In this document: positions 1 to 7,748 of the stretch, one piece after another
Layout: each line of letters opens with the position of its first letter
Numbering within the stretch: the stretch's first letter is position 1
NCBI GenBank assembly: GCA_964457455.1
Contig: CAYWJN010000001.1
Location: 62,001 to 126,000, forward strand
DNA length: 64,000 nt
Direction: 5' to 3'
Source: JABMPU01 sp964457455
GTDB lineage: Bacteria > Cloacimonadota > Cloacimonadia > Cloacimonadales > TCS61
Made by a program: the position numbers and the translations under genes
The notes under the pieces: generated by a model
Told to the model about the DNA's origin: nothing
The model's database searches: none
Seen by the model: the letters and a program-made list of their open reading frames with translations, nothing else

Positions 1-1
1 A

Positions 2-562
2 AATGACGTAAATGGTAAGGCGGGCATAAGTGAAGTTGAAAGGATTGTCGCCAGCGAAATACAGCAGACACAAGATATGGTTACCGACATATTTGGGGAT
101 GTTCCTGACGAGTGTTTAATCTCGGGGCCAACGCTTATTAATAATAATAATGAATTCACAATAACTTTCAATGCAATATCTGTTGTTGGTAATTACCAAA
201 TAGAGTATATGTGGTTTCGCCCAGATACGATATTGGATGATCCCGTTGACTGGGACAACCCTCAAGAAGATATTCAAACTCTCATGTCAACACAGAATAC
301 CCTTAGGGGCATAAATCTACCTGTGGGAGATAGTAAATATGATAGCGATGGTATAACAAAACTTGTTTATAGAGGGCGATTTGGCAATACGACTAAGAAT
401 ACAAATTGGTCTGATACAAAGAATTATACCATACATGCTCCGGACAATCCAACCTTGGCAGAACTTAAGGCTGCCATTGTAGAGGATGAGGATTTTGCTG
501 ACCTTGTTGGAAGGACAATGAAAGTTAGCAAAACCTTTGTGGATGCAGAAGAAAGTGAATAA
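2..562 (+). CDS. Tail-associated protein, C-terminal part (5' truncated by window edge)
   Basis: The reading frame is open from base 2, so the gene starts upstream of the window; the first internal Met is at 77. The visible part has a polar, helical stretch and then a beta-rich segment of about 110 residues (FTITFNAIS, YQIEYMWFRP, KLVYRGRFG), like an Ig/FN3-type domain in phage fibres. It ends 20 bases inside the next gene and leads a tail-fibre cluster, so a virion role is likely. I do not recognise a named family. Confidence 0.6.
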   Translation, partial: NDVNGKAGISEVERIVASEIQQTQDMVTDIFGDVPDECLISGPTLINNNNEFTITFNAISVVGNYQIEYMWFRPDTILDDPVDWDNPQEDIQTLMSTQNTLRGINLPVGDSKYDSDGITKLVYRGRFGNTTKNTNWSDTKNYTIHAPDNPTLAELKAAIVEDEDFADLVGRTMKVSKTFVDAEESE

Positions 563-1142
563 AGACGAATTTCTGGATATATTTCTTAAAGATTATCTTA
601 AAAAACGAAATAAAGAGATAGTTAATATTGAAGAAGGTGGATCATTATCTAAATTTGATATTGTTGGACACGGGGGTAACCTAAGAAGAGTAGAGGATGT
701 TAGGTCAAAAGGAATTGGAGTTTATTATGCCAGCGCTAAATGTTTTGGTGATAAATGTGATTGGATAGTAATCACAATTAATGCGGGTATGATCGCAGAT
801 GATCGAGAAAATTCAAACTTTGTTCTCGGATTAGTTTCTACAGGGGCCTATTACAGTTTTGGAACGACTGAAAATGATGAAGTTTGCGGACAGTTTGAAT
901 ATAAAAGTGCCGGATTCAGTAGTCAATTTAATAGCGATCAGTTTGCCACTTCATCTGACATGCTACACGTTTCGGCATTGGCTCTAAAAAGTGCTATAAT
1001 GTCAGCATTTGGGATTAGAATGAAAAATATTGTTGTTTGTGTTGCTAATAAGGTGTATTGTAAAGCATCATATTTTGATAGATTAATTAAGTATGGTGGT
1101 TTTAGCGATCAATTCAGCGATCAATTTTACAAAGGAGAATAA
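543..1142 (+). CDS. Hypothetical protein in tail fibre cluster
   Basis: About 199 residues, not recognised. I chose ATG 543; an in-frame TTG at 537 and GTG at 555 are alternatives, and no start has a clear ribosome site. The N-terminus is charged and helical. The middle is a beta-rich core (GIGVYYASAK, WIVITINAG), and the C-terminal half repeats short S/N-DQF motifs (NSDQF, FSDQFSDQF). It sits between two fibre-like genes in the same direction, which suggests a structural or fibre-assembly role. Confidence 0.6.
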   Translation: MQKKVNKDEFLDIFLKDYLKKRNKEIVNIEEGGSLSKFDIVGHGGNLRRVEDVRSKGIGVYYASAKCFGDKCDWIVITINAGMIADDRENSNFVLGLVSTGAYYSFGTTENDEVCGQFEYKSAGFSSQFNSDQFATSSDMLHVSALALKSAIMSAFGIRMKNIVVCVANKVYCKASYFDRLIKYGGFSDQFSDQFYKGE

Positions 1143-1147
1143 TAATC

Positions 1148-2191
1148 ATGGCTGATACAAAAAGAACGCTTGCTGCGTTAAAATTACTTTTTCCTGACGC
1201 AGGGGAAGATGCAACCTGCCAAGATGTGCGAGATATTCTGGAATCAATGTATATTCAAACACTTTCGGATAATATCGAAGACCCGTCTACACAATTAAAT
1301 GCCATTGCCGGTGTTTCAAGCGGAACAACGTTTGTTATTATCGAAGATTCTTCCGATTCAAAAAGAAATACTCTTTATCTCTGGAAAAATATTTCCATCA
1401 CGGAAGATCCTCCGTATGTTGTAGATGGAAGTTCGGGGCAATGGTATGCGATAGCAGGAACTTATGTTTACAAACAGGCAGCAGGAGCAGGAGTCTGGAA
1501 AGATTGTCCGATAGAAGTATTTGTCAATGGAGTTGTTGTTGAAGATGAGTTTACATTTCTCGATACACAAAAATGGGATTCTCTCGACGATGGTGCAACC
1601 GGCACTAATACACTTTCGGAAGCTACAAATGATGAAAATGGTGTTGCATTTATAAAAACAGACGCAGAGGATAATGATTATCATTACATGGTGTCAAAAG
1701 CGAAATTTGCTAAATTGAAGGAGAATAAACCTATTTTCATTGAATTCCGAAAAAGGCTTGAAGAAACAAATATAGATGCTGCTAATTGGATTGTTGGATT
1801 AACAAGTAATATTGCTGCTGATAACCTACAAAATGATGGAGGTGGATTAACTACTGGATCATTCTCCAGAATGATATTTTTCAAAACAGATGGTGATATG
1901 AAAATTAAATTCGGAACTTGTATTGGATTGACGGTGACAAATCAAGAAATCAGTAATGTCGTTGACCCTTTTGTTAGCAATACTTGGTATAAACTTGGGA
2001 TTAAAATTGAAATTACTTCGACAAATAATTATAAGTTTACTCCTTATGTAAATGGAGTTGCCGGAACTCCACACACTCTAAATACCGCAAGTGCTATCGT
2101 TGTTATGGGAATAATGTATGGTGTTAAAGCCGGTGGAGCAAATGCAGAATCATTAAAAATCGATAAACTATTATTCGGACAGGAAAGATAA
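1148..2191 (+). CDS. Tail fibre / adhesin-like protein with lectin-like C-terminus
   Basis: Starts at ATG 1148 behind AAAGGAG. About 347 residues. Residues 1-55 are helical and may attach to the tail. Residues 60-130 form a beta domain with WYAIAGTYV-type text common in phage fibres. Residues 150-345 alternate beta strands with N, G and T turns (FIEFRKRLE, IIFFKTDGDMKIKFG, WYKLGIKIEI, PYVNGV), resembling concanavalin/LamG-like jelly rolls that bind glycans. The assignment as fibre rests on composition and on its position before two further receptor-type genes. Confidence 0.6.
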   Translation: MADTKRTLAALKLLFPDAGEDATCQDVRDILESMYIQTLSDNIEDPSTQLNAIAGVSSGTTFVIIEDSSDSKRNTLYLWKNISITEDPPYVVDGSSGQWYAIAGTYVYKQAAGAGVWKDCPIEVFVNGVVVEDEFTFLDTQKWDSLDDGATGTNTLSEATNDENGVAFIKTDAEDNDYHYMVSKAKFAKLKENKPIFIEFRKRLEETNIDAANWIVGLTSNIAADNLQNDGGGLTTGSFSRMIFFKTDGDMKIKFGTCIGLTVTNQEISNVVDPFVSNTWYKLGIKIEITSTNNYKFTPYVNGVAGTPHTLNTASAIVVMGIMYGVKAGGANAESLKIDKLLFGQER

Positions 2192-4216
2192 TTGTTACAA
2201 TTAGAGATTTTACAAAAACACACCTACGCTGGATTGCACAGGATAGATCGCCTTCATGCTTTCTTTTACAATGAAGGTTATTTATGGGTTTTAGAGCAAT
2301 ATCCGACTCAAAGCGTTTTCAAAATTAACATAAATGATCTAAATGATTTTGAAAAAGTTGACTTTGGTGCTGGAGAAAAGATCAAAGGTTGGTCTTTCGA
2401 TCTCGCAAAAGATTATATCTGGTGCTGCCATCCCGATAAAGTAAGAATTTACAGGGTAGATATTACTGATTTATCGGTAACGATTTTTGAACATTCTACC
2501 GAGTCAGAAACAGTTTATAATCCGGAATGCATAAGAACTGTCGGAGACTATTTGTATATTTTCGGCAGGTATTCAACCGGTAAAGGTGGAATTTGTAAAG
2601 TTAATATTACCAATCCAGATAGTATCTCTGACGATGATTATACTTTTGCGGAATACCCTGATATTGCAGATGCTATTCATGGTGTTGGTATTAGTGGAGA
2701 TTATTTCTTTATAACTATCTCGGCTATGAATAAAGTTTGGAAAATACATAAAGATACATTGGTTCTCGACTCCTATAAAAATTTTTATAGTTTTTATGTT
2801 TTTCACGATGAACATGCCTCTTATGGTAGTAAATTATTTTTTGGAACAGGTCTCGGAGAGATGGTTGAACCGTTAGATTTATATACACACAGAAGATATT
2901 GTACTATGTTTGCTGATACAATGAACTTTTACACCTATATAGAAGAATGGGGAGACAAATATAATGAAGTATATGGTTCATTTTACTACAATGGGTTGAT
3001 TTTTTATTGTTTTTCTGGACGACCTGGGTATGGGGATATTCCCAACGGTTTTCTCGTTATTAAAAATACCGAAATGGAAACTTTGGTCAAAGAGAATTTC
3101 GGTGTCGATTTTCTGGCAGCAAATGGAATTGCATATAAAGACAGCAATAATATCTGGATATCTTTTTATGGGAATCAGAATATCCCTGATTCTTTAAAGC
3201 TAATCAAATTCCGTCTATACGATGATGAAAACACTTTCTCTATTAATGACGGAGCAGAATTCACGGTTGATCAGGAAGTAACACTTAACAATTTCATTAA
3301 AAAAAGCGGACAAACTCATTACATGGCTTCGGAATCAGCAGATTTTACCGGAGCTTTATGGAAAACATATTCGACTGCTCCATCTTTCAAACTTTCCCAC
3401 GATCACGGAACGAAAACTATTTATTTTAAAACGAAAAATGCGAATGGATTTGAATCGCCAATACAGACAGCAAGCATTCGATATGCTGACATCAGACCAA
3501 GGGACTTTAATTCCTCTCATCTTGCGATTAATAAAACCGATGATGAGAATACCAGAATAATGTGTGTCAGGGCTGCGAATATGAATGGGCTGTGTGGAGA
3601 CGGAGAGATAGATGGCGAGAGTAATTGGATACAAAGCAATGATCAACCTGGCGCAAAAAAGCCCATATCTGGAGGAGGATGTTCGGAGGGAATAAATGGA
3701 GCAATATGCGCCGTATGTGCCAATGCTTGCCCTTTTGATTATATTTATTGTAGAATAACGCGGACAAAAAGGATATTAAGTGATATGCCCAGTGCCATTA
3801 AAAACAGGTATGCAGATATAATTGCCGGAATAGATAATGAAGAAAAAAGGAAGGAACTGATGTCACAACTTATTCAAGTAACTGATGATAATGGAGGATC
3901 AGGATTTGATAAATCGGTTGATTATCATATAGATATAGGCTGTTCAAAAATAGCGATTGACGAAATGTTATTTAAAACGGTTTCTACTGATTGGAGTTTG
4001 TGGATACTACAAAATGATAATGGTTATGCATCCGATGATGCCAATGTAAAAAAACGATTAATAGTATCTCATCATAGTGGGGATAAACATGAAACTGCTA
4101 TGGGGATAATATACAGGGATGAGGATGTTTCAAATGAGTTACATTTCTATTATCTGGATCATGACGGGTCGAATAAATTAACAGAAATAATGATCAGTGG
4201 GGTTAAAAGGTACTAA
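2192..4216 (+). CDS. Beta-propeller-like tail protein with Cys-rich insert
   Basis: Starts with TTG directly after the previous stop, behind AGGAAAG. 674 residues. Residues 1-350 contain repeated strands of the type YLWVLEQYP, YIWCCHPDKVRIYRVDI, YLYIFGRYS, YFFITISAMNKVWKIHK, as in a beta-propeller. Residues 360-430 look like an Ig/FN3 domain (FTVDQEVTL, TIYFKTKNANG). Residues about 470-530 hold many cysteines, including C-x2-C-x3-C-P, an unusual insert for a fibre. The C-terminus (about 540-674) looks like a globular tip domain. Probable receptor-binding protein; exact fold not proven. Confidence 0.6.
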   Translation: MLQLEILQKHTYAGLHRIDRLHAFFYNEGYLWVLEQYPTQSVFKININDLNDFEKVDFGAGEKIKGWSFDLAKDYIWCCHPDKVRIYRVDITDLSVTIFEHSTESETVYNPECIRTVGDYLYIFGRYSTGKGGICKVNITNPDSISDDDYTFAEYPDIADAIHGVGISGDYFFITISAMNKVWKIHKDTLVLDSYKNFYSFYVFHDEHASYGSKLFFGTGLGEMVEPLDLYTHRRYCTMFADTMNFYTYIEEWGDKYNEVYGSFYYNGLIFYCFSGRPGYGDIPNGFLVIKNTEMETLVKENFGVDFLAANGIAYKDSNNIWISFYGNQNIPDSLKLIKFRLYDDENTFSINDGAEFTVDQEVTLNNFIKKSGQTHYMASESADFTGALWKTYSTAPSFKLSHDHGTKTIYFKTKNANGFESPIQTASIRYADIRPRDFNSSHLAINKTDDENTRIMCVRAANMNGLCGDGEIDGESNWIQSNDQPGAKKPISGGGCSEGINGAICAVCANACPFDYIYCRITRTKRILSDMPSAIKNRYADIIAGIDNEEKRKELMSQLIQVTDDNGGSGFDKSVDYHIDIGCSKIAIDEMLFKTVSTDWSLWILQNDNGYASDDANVKKRLIVSHHSGDKHETAMGIIYRDEDVSNELHFYYLDHDGSNKLTEIMISGVKRY

Positions 4217-5674
4217 ATGGCTGTGACAGTAAGTTTGAGCAATACAAAAATCGATGTAACATCGACGGGTGGAGTCCAAGAGCCTCTGGAATTAATATAT
4301 CAAGCGGTTATTGCCATCGATGCTACGAGGATGACACGATCAGGGTCAGGTATCGAGGGAGAACCTTATATATATACAATTCCTCCTAAGTCTGGGCAAG
4401 TTTATTGTGAATTTGAGATATCCTCAGGATGTAAAGTTTTGTTCCAAAATTCGGGGTCCAATTATTCAAAACTTCAGTGGACATGGGGATCAACATCAGG
4501 GATTTATACAGTTTTTGACATGGCAACAGGGAGTGAGATAGAAGTTGAAGCAGGATTTGAGTTTGATTTTGATACAGCAGGAACACATAGAGGTTATGCT
4601 TACTGGTGGGGCAAGTCTACGTTATCAGGGTCAAGTGGCAATGAGATTATCTTGAAGCATATGCGAAGCAACTATTTTTATCCTAGAGACGACTTTGACT
4701 GGGATTATGTAAAGATACAAGATGTATCCTATAGCACAGGGTATATGGTTTATATGGGTTATGATTATCATACCGATAAATTGCCAACATGCTCTTTTGA
4801 TAATATAACTGTTGAGAATACAAACGCTAATTATTGGGGCAGGATATATTTGGGACATAATGCAACAGTACCTTTAGATAACAGGACTTTTAACAACTGG
4901 CATGTGGAGCATTTGGATCATCCACTTTATAATATTTCAGGTAATGTAAAAATAAGCAATTCGACCTTTAAGGATTGTAAAGGTCCAATTGTCTGTTATT
5001 CGAGTGGTAACGGGATAGGTTTACCGTTCAATACATCTAAGACTCAGTTAGTTAATAATAAAACTTTTCAGCCGATGACGGTTTTTGATAATTGTGTAAT
5101 TGACGACATAGACCATGCTGGAATATCGGGCAATGGTGTTTATGGATTGTATTGTTTTTATGGTGGCAGGGTTCTTTGGAAAGACGGAGAGATTAAAAAT
5201 CAGGATTACGGAGCAAGAGTTTCTCAAGGGGGTTTAGTTTTTTGGCAGGGAACGACGACTTTTACGAATATAGATACTGCTAACAAGATGTGGACTTATA
5301 ATGGAACACATCTTCATGTGTTCTCTTTAGGTTTAACTGTTAATGATATAAATGGAAGTCCTATAGAAAATGCGGCTGTAAGTATTATTCAGCAGTCGGT
5401 AGCATCAAAAGAATGGCATGCAGGATTGACAAATAGCAATGGACAATTAAAGAATGTTTGGGGAGATAATCCTGTCTTTGTCGAAAAAGAAGAGACCTCG
5501 GAAGATATTTTTGAACAATGGTCGGATTCTATTGATAATAGTAGGTATCATCAAATAAGTGTGTCTAAAAGTGGATATCGGATAGAAACAAGAAATATTG
5601 AATTTACGGACGATATAACAATGGAGATAGTGCTGAAATCACAATATTCGGGTAAAGAATTGAGCACTATATAA
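4217..5674 (+). CDS. Tail spike, beta-helix type, with carboxypeptidase-regulatory-like C-terminal domain
   Basis: ATG follows the previous stop with no gap. 485 residues. Residues 140-360 repeat short strands with N/G/T turns (CSFDNITVEN, RTFNNWHVEHL, VKISNSTFKDCKG, TVFDNCVIDDI), the pattern of a right-handed parallel beta-helix as in pectate-lyase-like spikes. Residues about 375-480 (LGLTVNDINGSPIENAAVSI, ISVSKSGYRIETR) match the carboxypeptidase-regulatory/TonB-plug type beta sandwich. Likely a polysaccharide-binding or -degrading spike; catalytic residues cannot be assigned by eye. Confidence 0.7.
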   Translation: MAVTVSLSNTKIDVTSTGGVQEPLELIYQAVIAIDATRMTRSGSGIEGEPYIYTIPPKSGQVYCEFEISSGCKVLFQNSGSNYSKLQWTWGSTSGIYTVFDMATGSEIEVEAGFEFDFDTAGTHRGYAYWWGKSTLSGSSGNEIILKHMRSNYFYPRDDFDWDYVKIQDVSYSTGYMVYMGYDYHTDKLPTCSFDNITVENTNANYWGRIYLGHNATVPLDNRTFNNWHVEHLDHPLYNISGNVKISNSTFKDCKGPIVCYSSGNGIGLPFNTSKTQLVNNKTFQPMTVFDNCVIDDIDHAGISGNGVYGLYCFYGGRVLWKDGEIKNQDYGARVSQGGLVFWQGTTTFTNIDTANKMWTYNGTHLHVFSLGLTVNDINGSPIENAAVSIIQQSVASKEWHAGLTNSNGQLKNVWGDNPVFVEKEETSEDIFEQWSDSIDNSRYHQISVSKSGYRIETRNIEFTDDITMEIVLKSQYSGKELSTI

Positions 5675-5722
5675 TAATAAAGCCAAGAAGAATGAAGGCG
5701 AAGTTATCGGGGGTGAATATAA

Positions 5723-6466
5723 ATGAATAACAGTAGAGAATCAACAGCAAAACAATTAGCAGATATAAATGCTGATATTATAAGAGAATTACAAGAAAGA
5801 ATAGCCAAAGAACGCGGGCAATTCGAGCAAATAATGGACTGTGTATCGCATCCATCATATATCGCGAGTATACAGTCCGACAAAATATTATTTGAAAATG
5901 CTTCTTTGAAAAAATTGATGAAAAAAAGTGTGCTTGGGGAAAAATGTTGTAAAGCATTACAAGGGCTTGATTATAAATACACATTCCGCAATACTGAGAC
6001 AGTACAGCTAAATATCCTCCCTGCATTGGAGAAAAAAAATCTAACGAATAATAGGTGGTACAGATATCATGCTACTTTAATCGATTGGCATGGAGAGAGG
6101 GCAAAATTTGTTTTAGCCATCGATATTCATGAAAAGAAGCATACAGAAGCACTGTTGAGGGCAATTGTAGGTTACTCGCCATATGGAATTGCCGTAACAT
6201 ATCCAGATGGTGGAATATATATGATCAACGATAGGTTCGCGAAGAAATTTGGCTATACAAAAGAGAAAATGTTAAATATGAATACGCGTCAATTTTATCT
6301 TTATCCAGAACAAGGGAGGGTTTACCTTGAACAGCATAAAAATGACACCTTTCAATATACAACTGACTATGTTGATAAAGAAGGTAAACAAATAACCCTC
6401 ACTCTTGAAAGTAGACGCGTTGAAAATGGAGACCTTAAGTTTATAAACTATATAGTAAATGAATAG
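5723..6466 (+). CDS. Double PAS-domain protein without an output domain
   Basis: ATG 5723 follows GGGGGTGAATATAA. 247 residues. An N-terminal helix (1-35) is followed by two PAS-like folds: about 36-140 (FEQIMDCVSHPSYIAS, ILFENASLKKL, ending in an FVLAIDIHEKK hinge) and about 145-245 (LLRAIVGYSPYGIAVTYPDGG, INDRFAKKFGYTKEKM). The second has the classic N-x-F-x3-F-GY core. No kinase, GGDEF or HTH domain follows. Unusual in a phage; it may bind a host signalling protein or act in the virion, since it follows the spike genes directly. Confidence 0.75.
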   Translation: MNNSRESTAKQLADINADIIRELQERIAKERGQFEQIMDCVSHPSYIASIQSDKILFENASLKKLMKKSVLGEKCCKALQGLDYKYTFRNTETVQLNILPALEKKNLTNNRWYRYHATLIDWHGERAKFVLAIDIHEKKHTEALLRAIVGYSPYGIAVTYPDGGIYMINDRFAKKFGYTKEKMLNMNTRQFYLYPEQGRVYLEQHKNDTFQYTTDYVDKEGKQITLTLESRRVENGDLKFINYIVNE

Positions 6467-6483
6467 AGATAAGGAAAACACAT

Positions 6484-6885
6484 ATGAACCAGGATGAACG
6501 AAGGTTAATATTATTAGAGTGTTTAAAAAAAACGAAAACGGAACTTGATACTGACAAAAAAGAGATTATGGGTTTATTAATGAAGATAATGGGGTCTCAG
6601 GATAAGTCTGCACAATGGAGGATAGATACAGGAAAGATCGTTGATAGTAATCTTTTGCGGATTGGGACAATAGAAAAAGAATATGTGCCACGGGACAAAA
6701 TCGAAAGTATGATAAGCAAATTCAAAGAACCTCTAAGCGAGGATAAAATAGAAACAATGATAAATGATAAATTTGACCAGAAAGATAAATCAGAAAGCAG
6801 GAAAGAATATAATACAATAGCCAAAATAGCGATTATTATATCAGCATTAACTTTCGTGGTAATGATTATAACTCTTATATTATGA
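6484..6885 (+). CDS. Tail-anchored coiled-coil membrane protein
   Basis: 133 residues, ATG 6484 behind AAGGA. Residues 1-105 are highly charged and helical (repeated DKIESMIS / DKIETMIN segments, consistent with a coiled coil). Residues about 112-133 are one hydrophobic helix ending at the C-terminus. This topology places the bulk in the cytoplasm with a C-terminal membrane anchor. Function unknown. It is the last gene before a terminator. Confidence 0.65.
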   Translation: MNQDERRLILLECLKKTKTELDTDKKEIMGLLMKIMGSQDKSAQWRIDTGKIVDSNLLRIGTIEKEYVPRDKIESMISKFKEPLSEDKIETMINDKFDQKDKSESRKEYNTIAKIAIIISALTFVVMIITLIL

Positions 6886-6913
6886 CGAAAATGCCATAAA
6901 TCTGTTATATAAT
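6882..6913 (+). promoter_or_regulatory. Promoter, conserved phage motif (copy 1)
   Basis: ATGACG at 6882-6887, exactly 20 bases, then TATAAT at 6908-6913, with ATCTGTTA directly before the -10. The same layout occurs at 16160 and 18003. Transcription would start near 6920, just ahead of the terminator at 6934. Confidence 0.6.
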
Positions 6914-6933
6914 AAATAGAGTCATGTATAGCA

Positions 6934-6974
6934 AACCGCCCACAAAAAAAGCGATAGCAGTGGGCGGTTTTTTT
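6934..6974 (+). terminator. Rho-independent terminator
   Basis: AACCGCCCAC (6934-6943) pairs with GTGGGCGGTT (6960-6969), followed by a run of seven T. It ends the tail-fibre operon and also lies about 15 bases after the predicted start from promoter copy 1. Confidence 0.85.
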
Positions 6975-6997
6975 AGACTCTAAAAACAGGAGGAAAA

Positions 6998-7312
6998 ATG
7001 TTTGTCACATTCTTATGGATTGGTTTAGTACAAAGTTTAAGAGGTATGTGGATCGCTATGAAAAAACTGGAAGTACCCATCTTTTTGGACATTCTAATTA
7101 GAAGTCCCTGGTTTGCCATCCCTGTCGTAACCATATGGATAGTGATGGGGTGGTTGAGTGCGTTGATACTGTTTGTAGCAGGGTTCGTATGGAATGTTCT
7201 GCGTGAGTATTATTACTTGACTCATACAAAGAAAGGGCAGGAATATCTTAAAAAATGTTATCGGTATAAAATAATTGAATTACCATCTCTCGACAATGTT
7301 GTGACACAATAA
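6998..7312 (+). CDS. Small membrane protein
   Basis: 104 residues, ATG behind AGGAGGAAAA. An N-terminal hydrophobic stretch (3-20) and a long one at about 38-66 give one to three membrane segments, followed by a charged cytoplasmic tail. First of three consecutive small membrane proteins ahead of the RNA polymerase operon; a holin or membrane-remodelling role is possible but unproven. Confidence 0.65.
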   Translation: MFVTFLWIGLVQSLRGMWIAMKKLEVPIFLDILIRSPWFAIPVVTIWIVMGWLSALILFVAGFVWNVLREYYYLTHTKKGQEYLKKCYRYKIIELPSLDNVVTQ

Positions 7313-7328
7313 TTTAAAAGGAGGAAGA

Positions 7329-7568
7329 ATGAGTAAGAAGGGTTATATCTTCATTGTCATAGCTATATTGGTGGCCATGGCTTTGATCGCAACTGTAGAA
7401 ACGGGGTTCATGGATGTTGTTGTGTTGAATCCAGATTCTGCAGAACTCGAAGAGGCATTCGTTCTTTACGAAGGTAAAACCGGAAAGGATCGTAATGACA
7501 TGTCTTACTATGATATCGCAAACTATGTTTCAATGATAAGGGAATTCCAAACAAAGGAGGAAAAATGA
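7329..7568 (+). CDS. Small membrane-anchored protein
   Basis: 79 residues, ATG behind AAGGAGGAAG. Residues 5-24 form a single N-terminal membrane anchor; the rest is acidic and soluble with a DMSYYDIANYVSMIREF helix. Its stop overlaps the next start. Could be a spanin-like or lysis accessory protein, but there is no diagnostic motif. Confidence 0.65.
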   Translation: MSKKGYIFIVIAILVAMALIATVETGFMDVVVLNPDSAELEEAFVLYEGKTGKDRNDMSYYDIANYVSMIREFQTKEEK

Positions 7569-7693
7569 AAACTATATTAATCGCTGGCGGTGGCGGATTG
7601 ATTGTCGGTGGCTTTTTGGGGGCATTATTGTTTCCAAGAAAAGCAAAAGCTGACAAGGAACCGGAAGTAGATGCCAAAAAAGACGACAAATAA
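7565..7693 (+). CDS. Tiny glycine-rich membrane peptide
   Basis: 42 residues, ATG 7565 behind AAAGGAGG, overlapping the previous stop by four bases. A Gly-rich membrane helix (about 4-25) precedes a charged tail ending KKDDK. The ending resembles the small product at 34334-34468, so the two may be related. Function unknown. Confidence 0.6.
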   Translation: MKTILIAGGGGLIVGGFLGALLFPRKAKADKEPEVDAKKDDK

Positions 7694-7713
7694 TCGTCTG
7701 GCAGAATGATAAA

Positions 7714-7739
7714 AGAGGGGGTCAACCCCTCTTTTTTTT
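7714..7739. terminator. Terminator between convergent operons
   Basis: AGAGGGG (7714-7720) pairs with CCCCTCT (7726-7732) around a five-base loop, then a T run to 7739. It sits between the + strand small membrane genes and the end of the - strand RNA polymerase operon. The T run serves the + strand. Confidence 0.8.
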
Positions 7740-7748
7740 AACTATTCG

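Noticed and set aside
1358..2074. Minus-strand open frames under the fibre genes
   Set aside because: They mirror strongly coding + strand genes, lack ribosome sites and have low-complexity translations.
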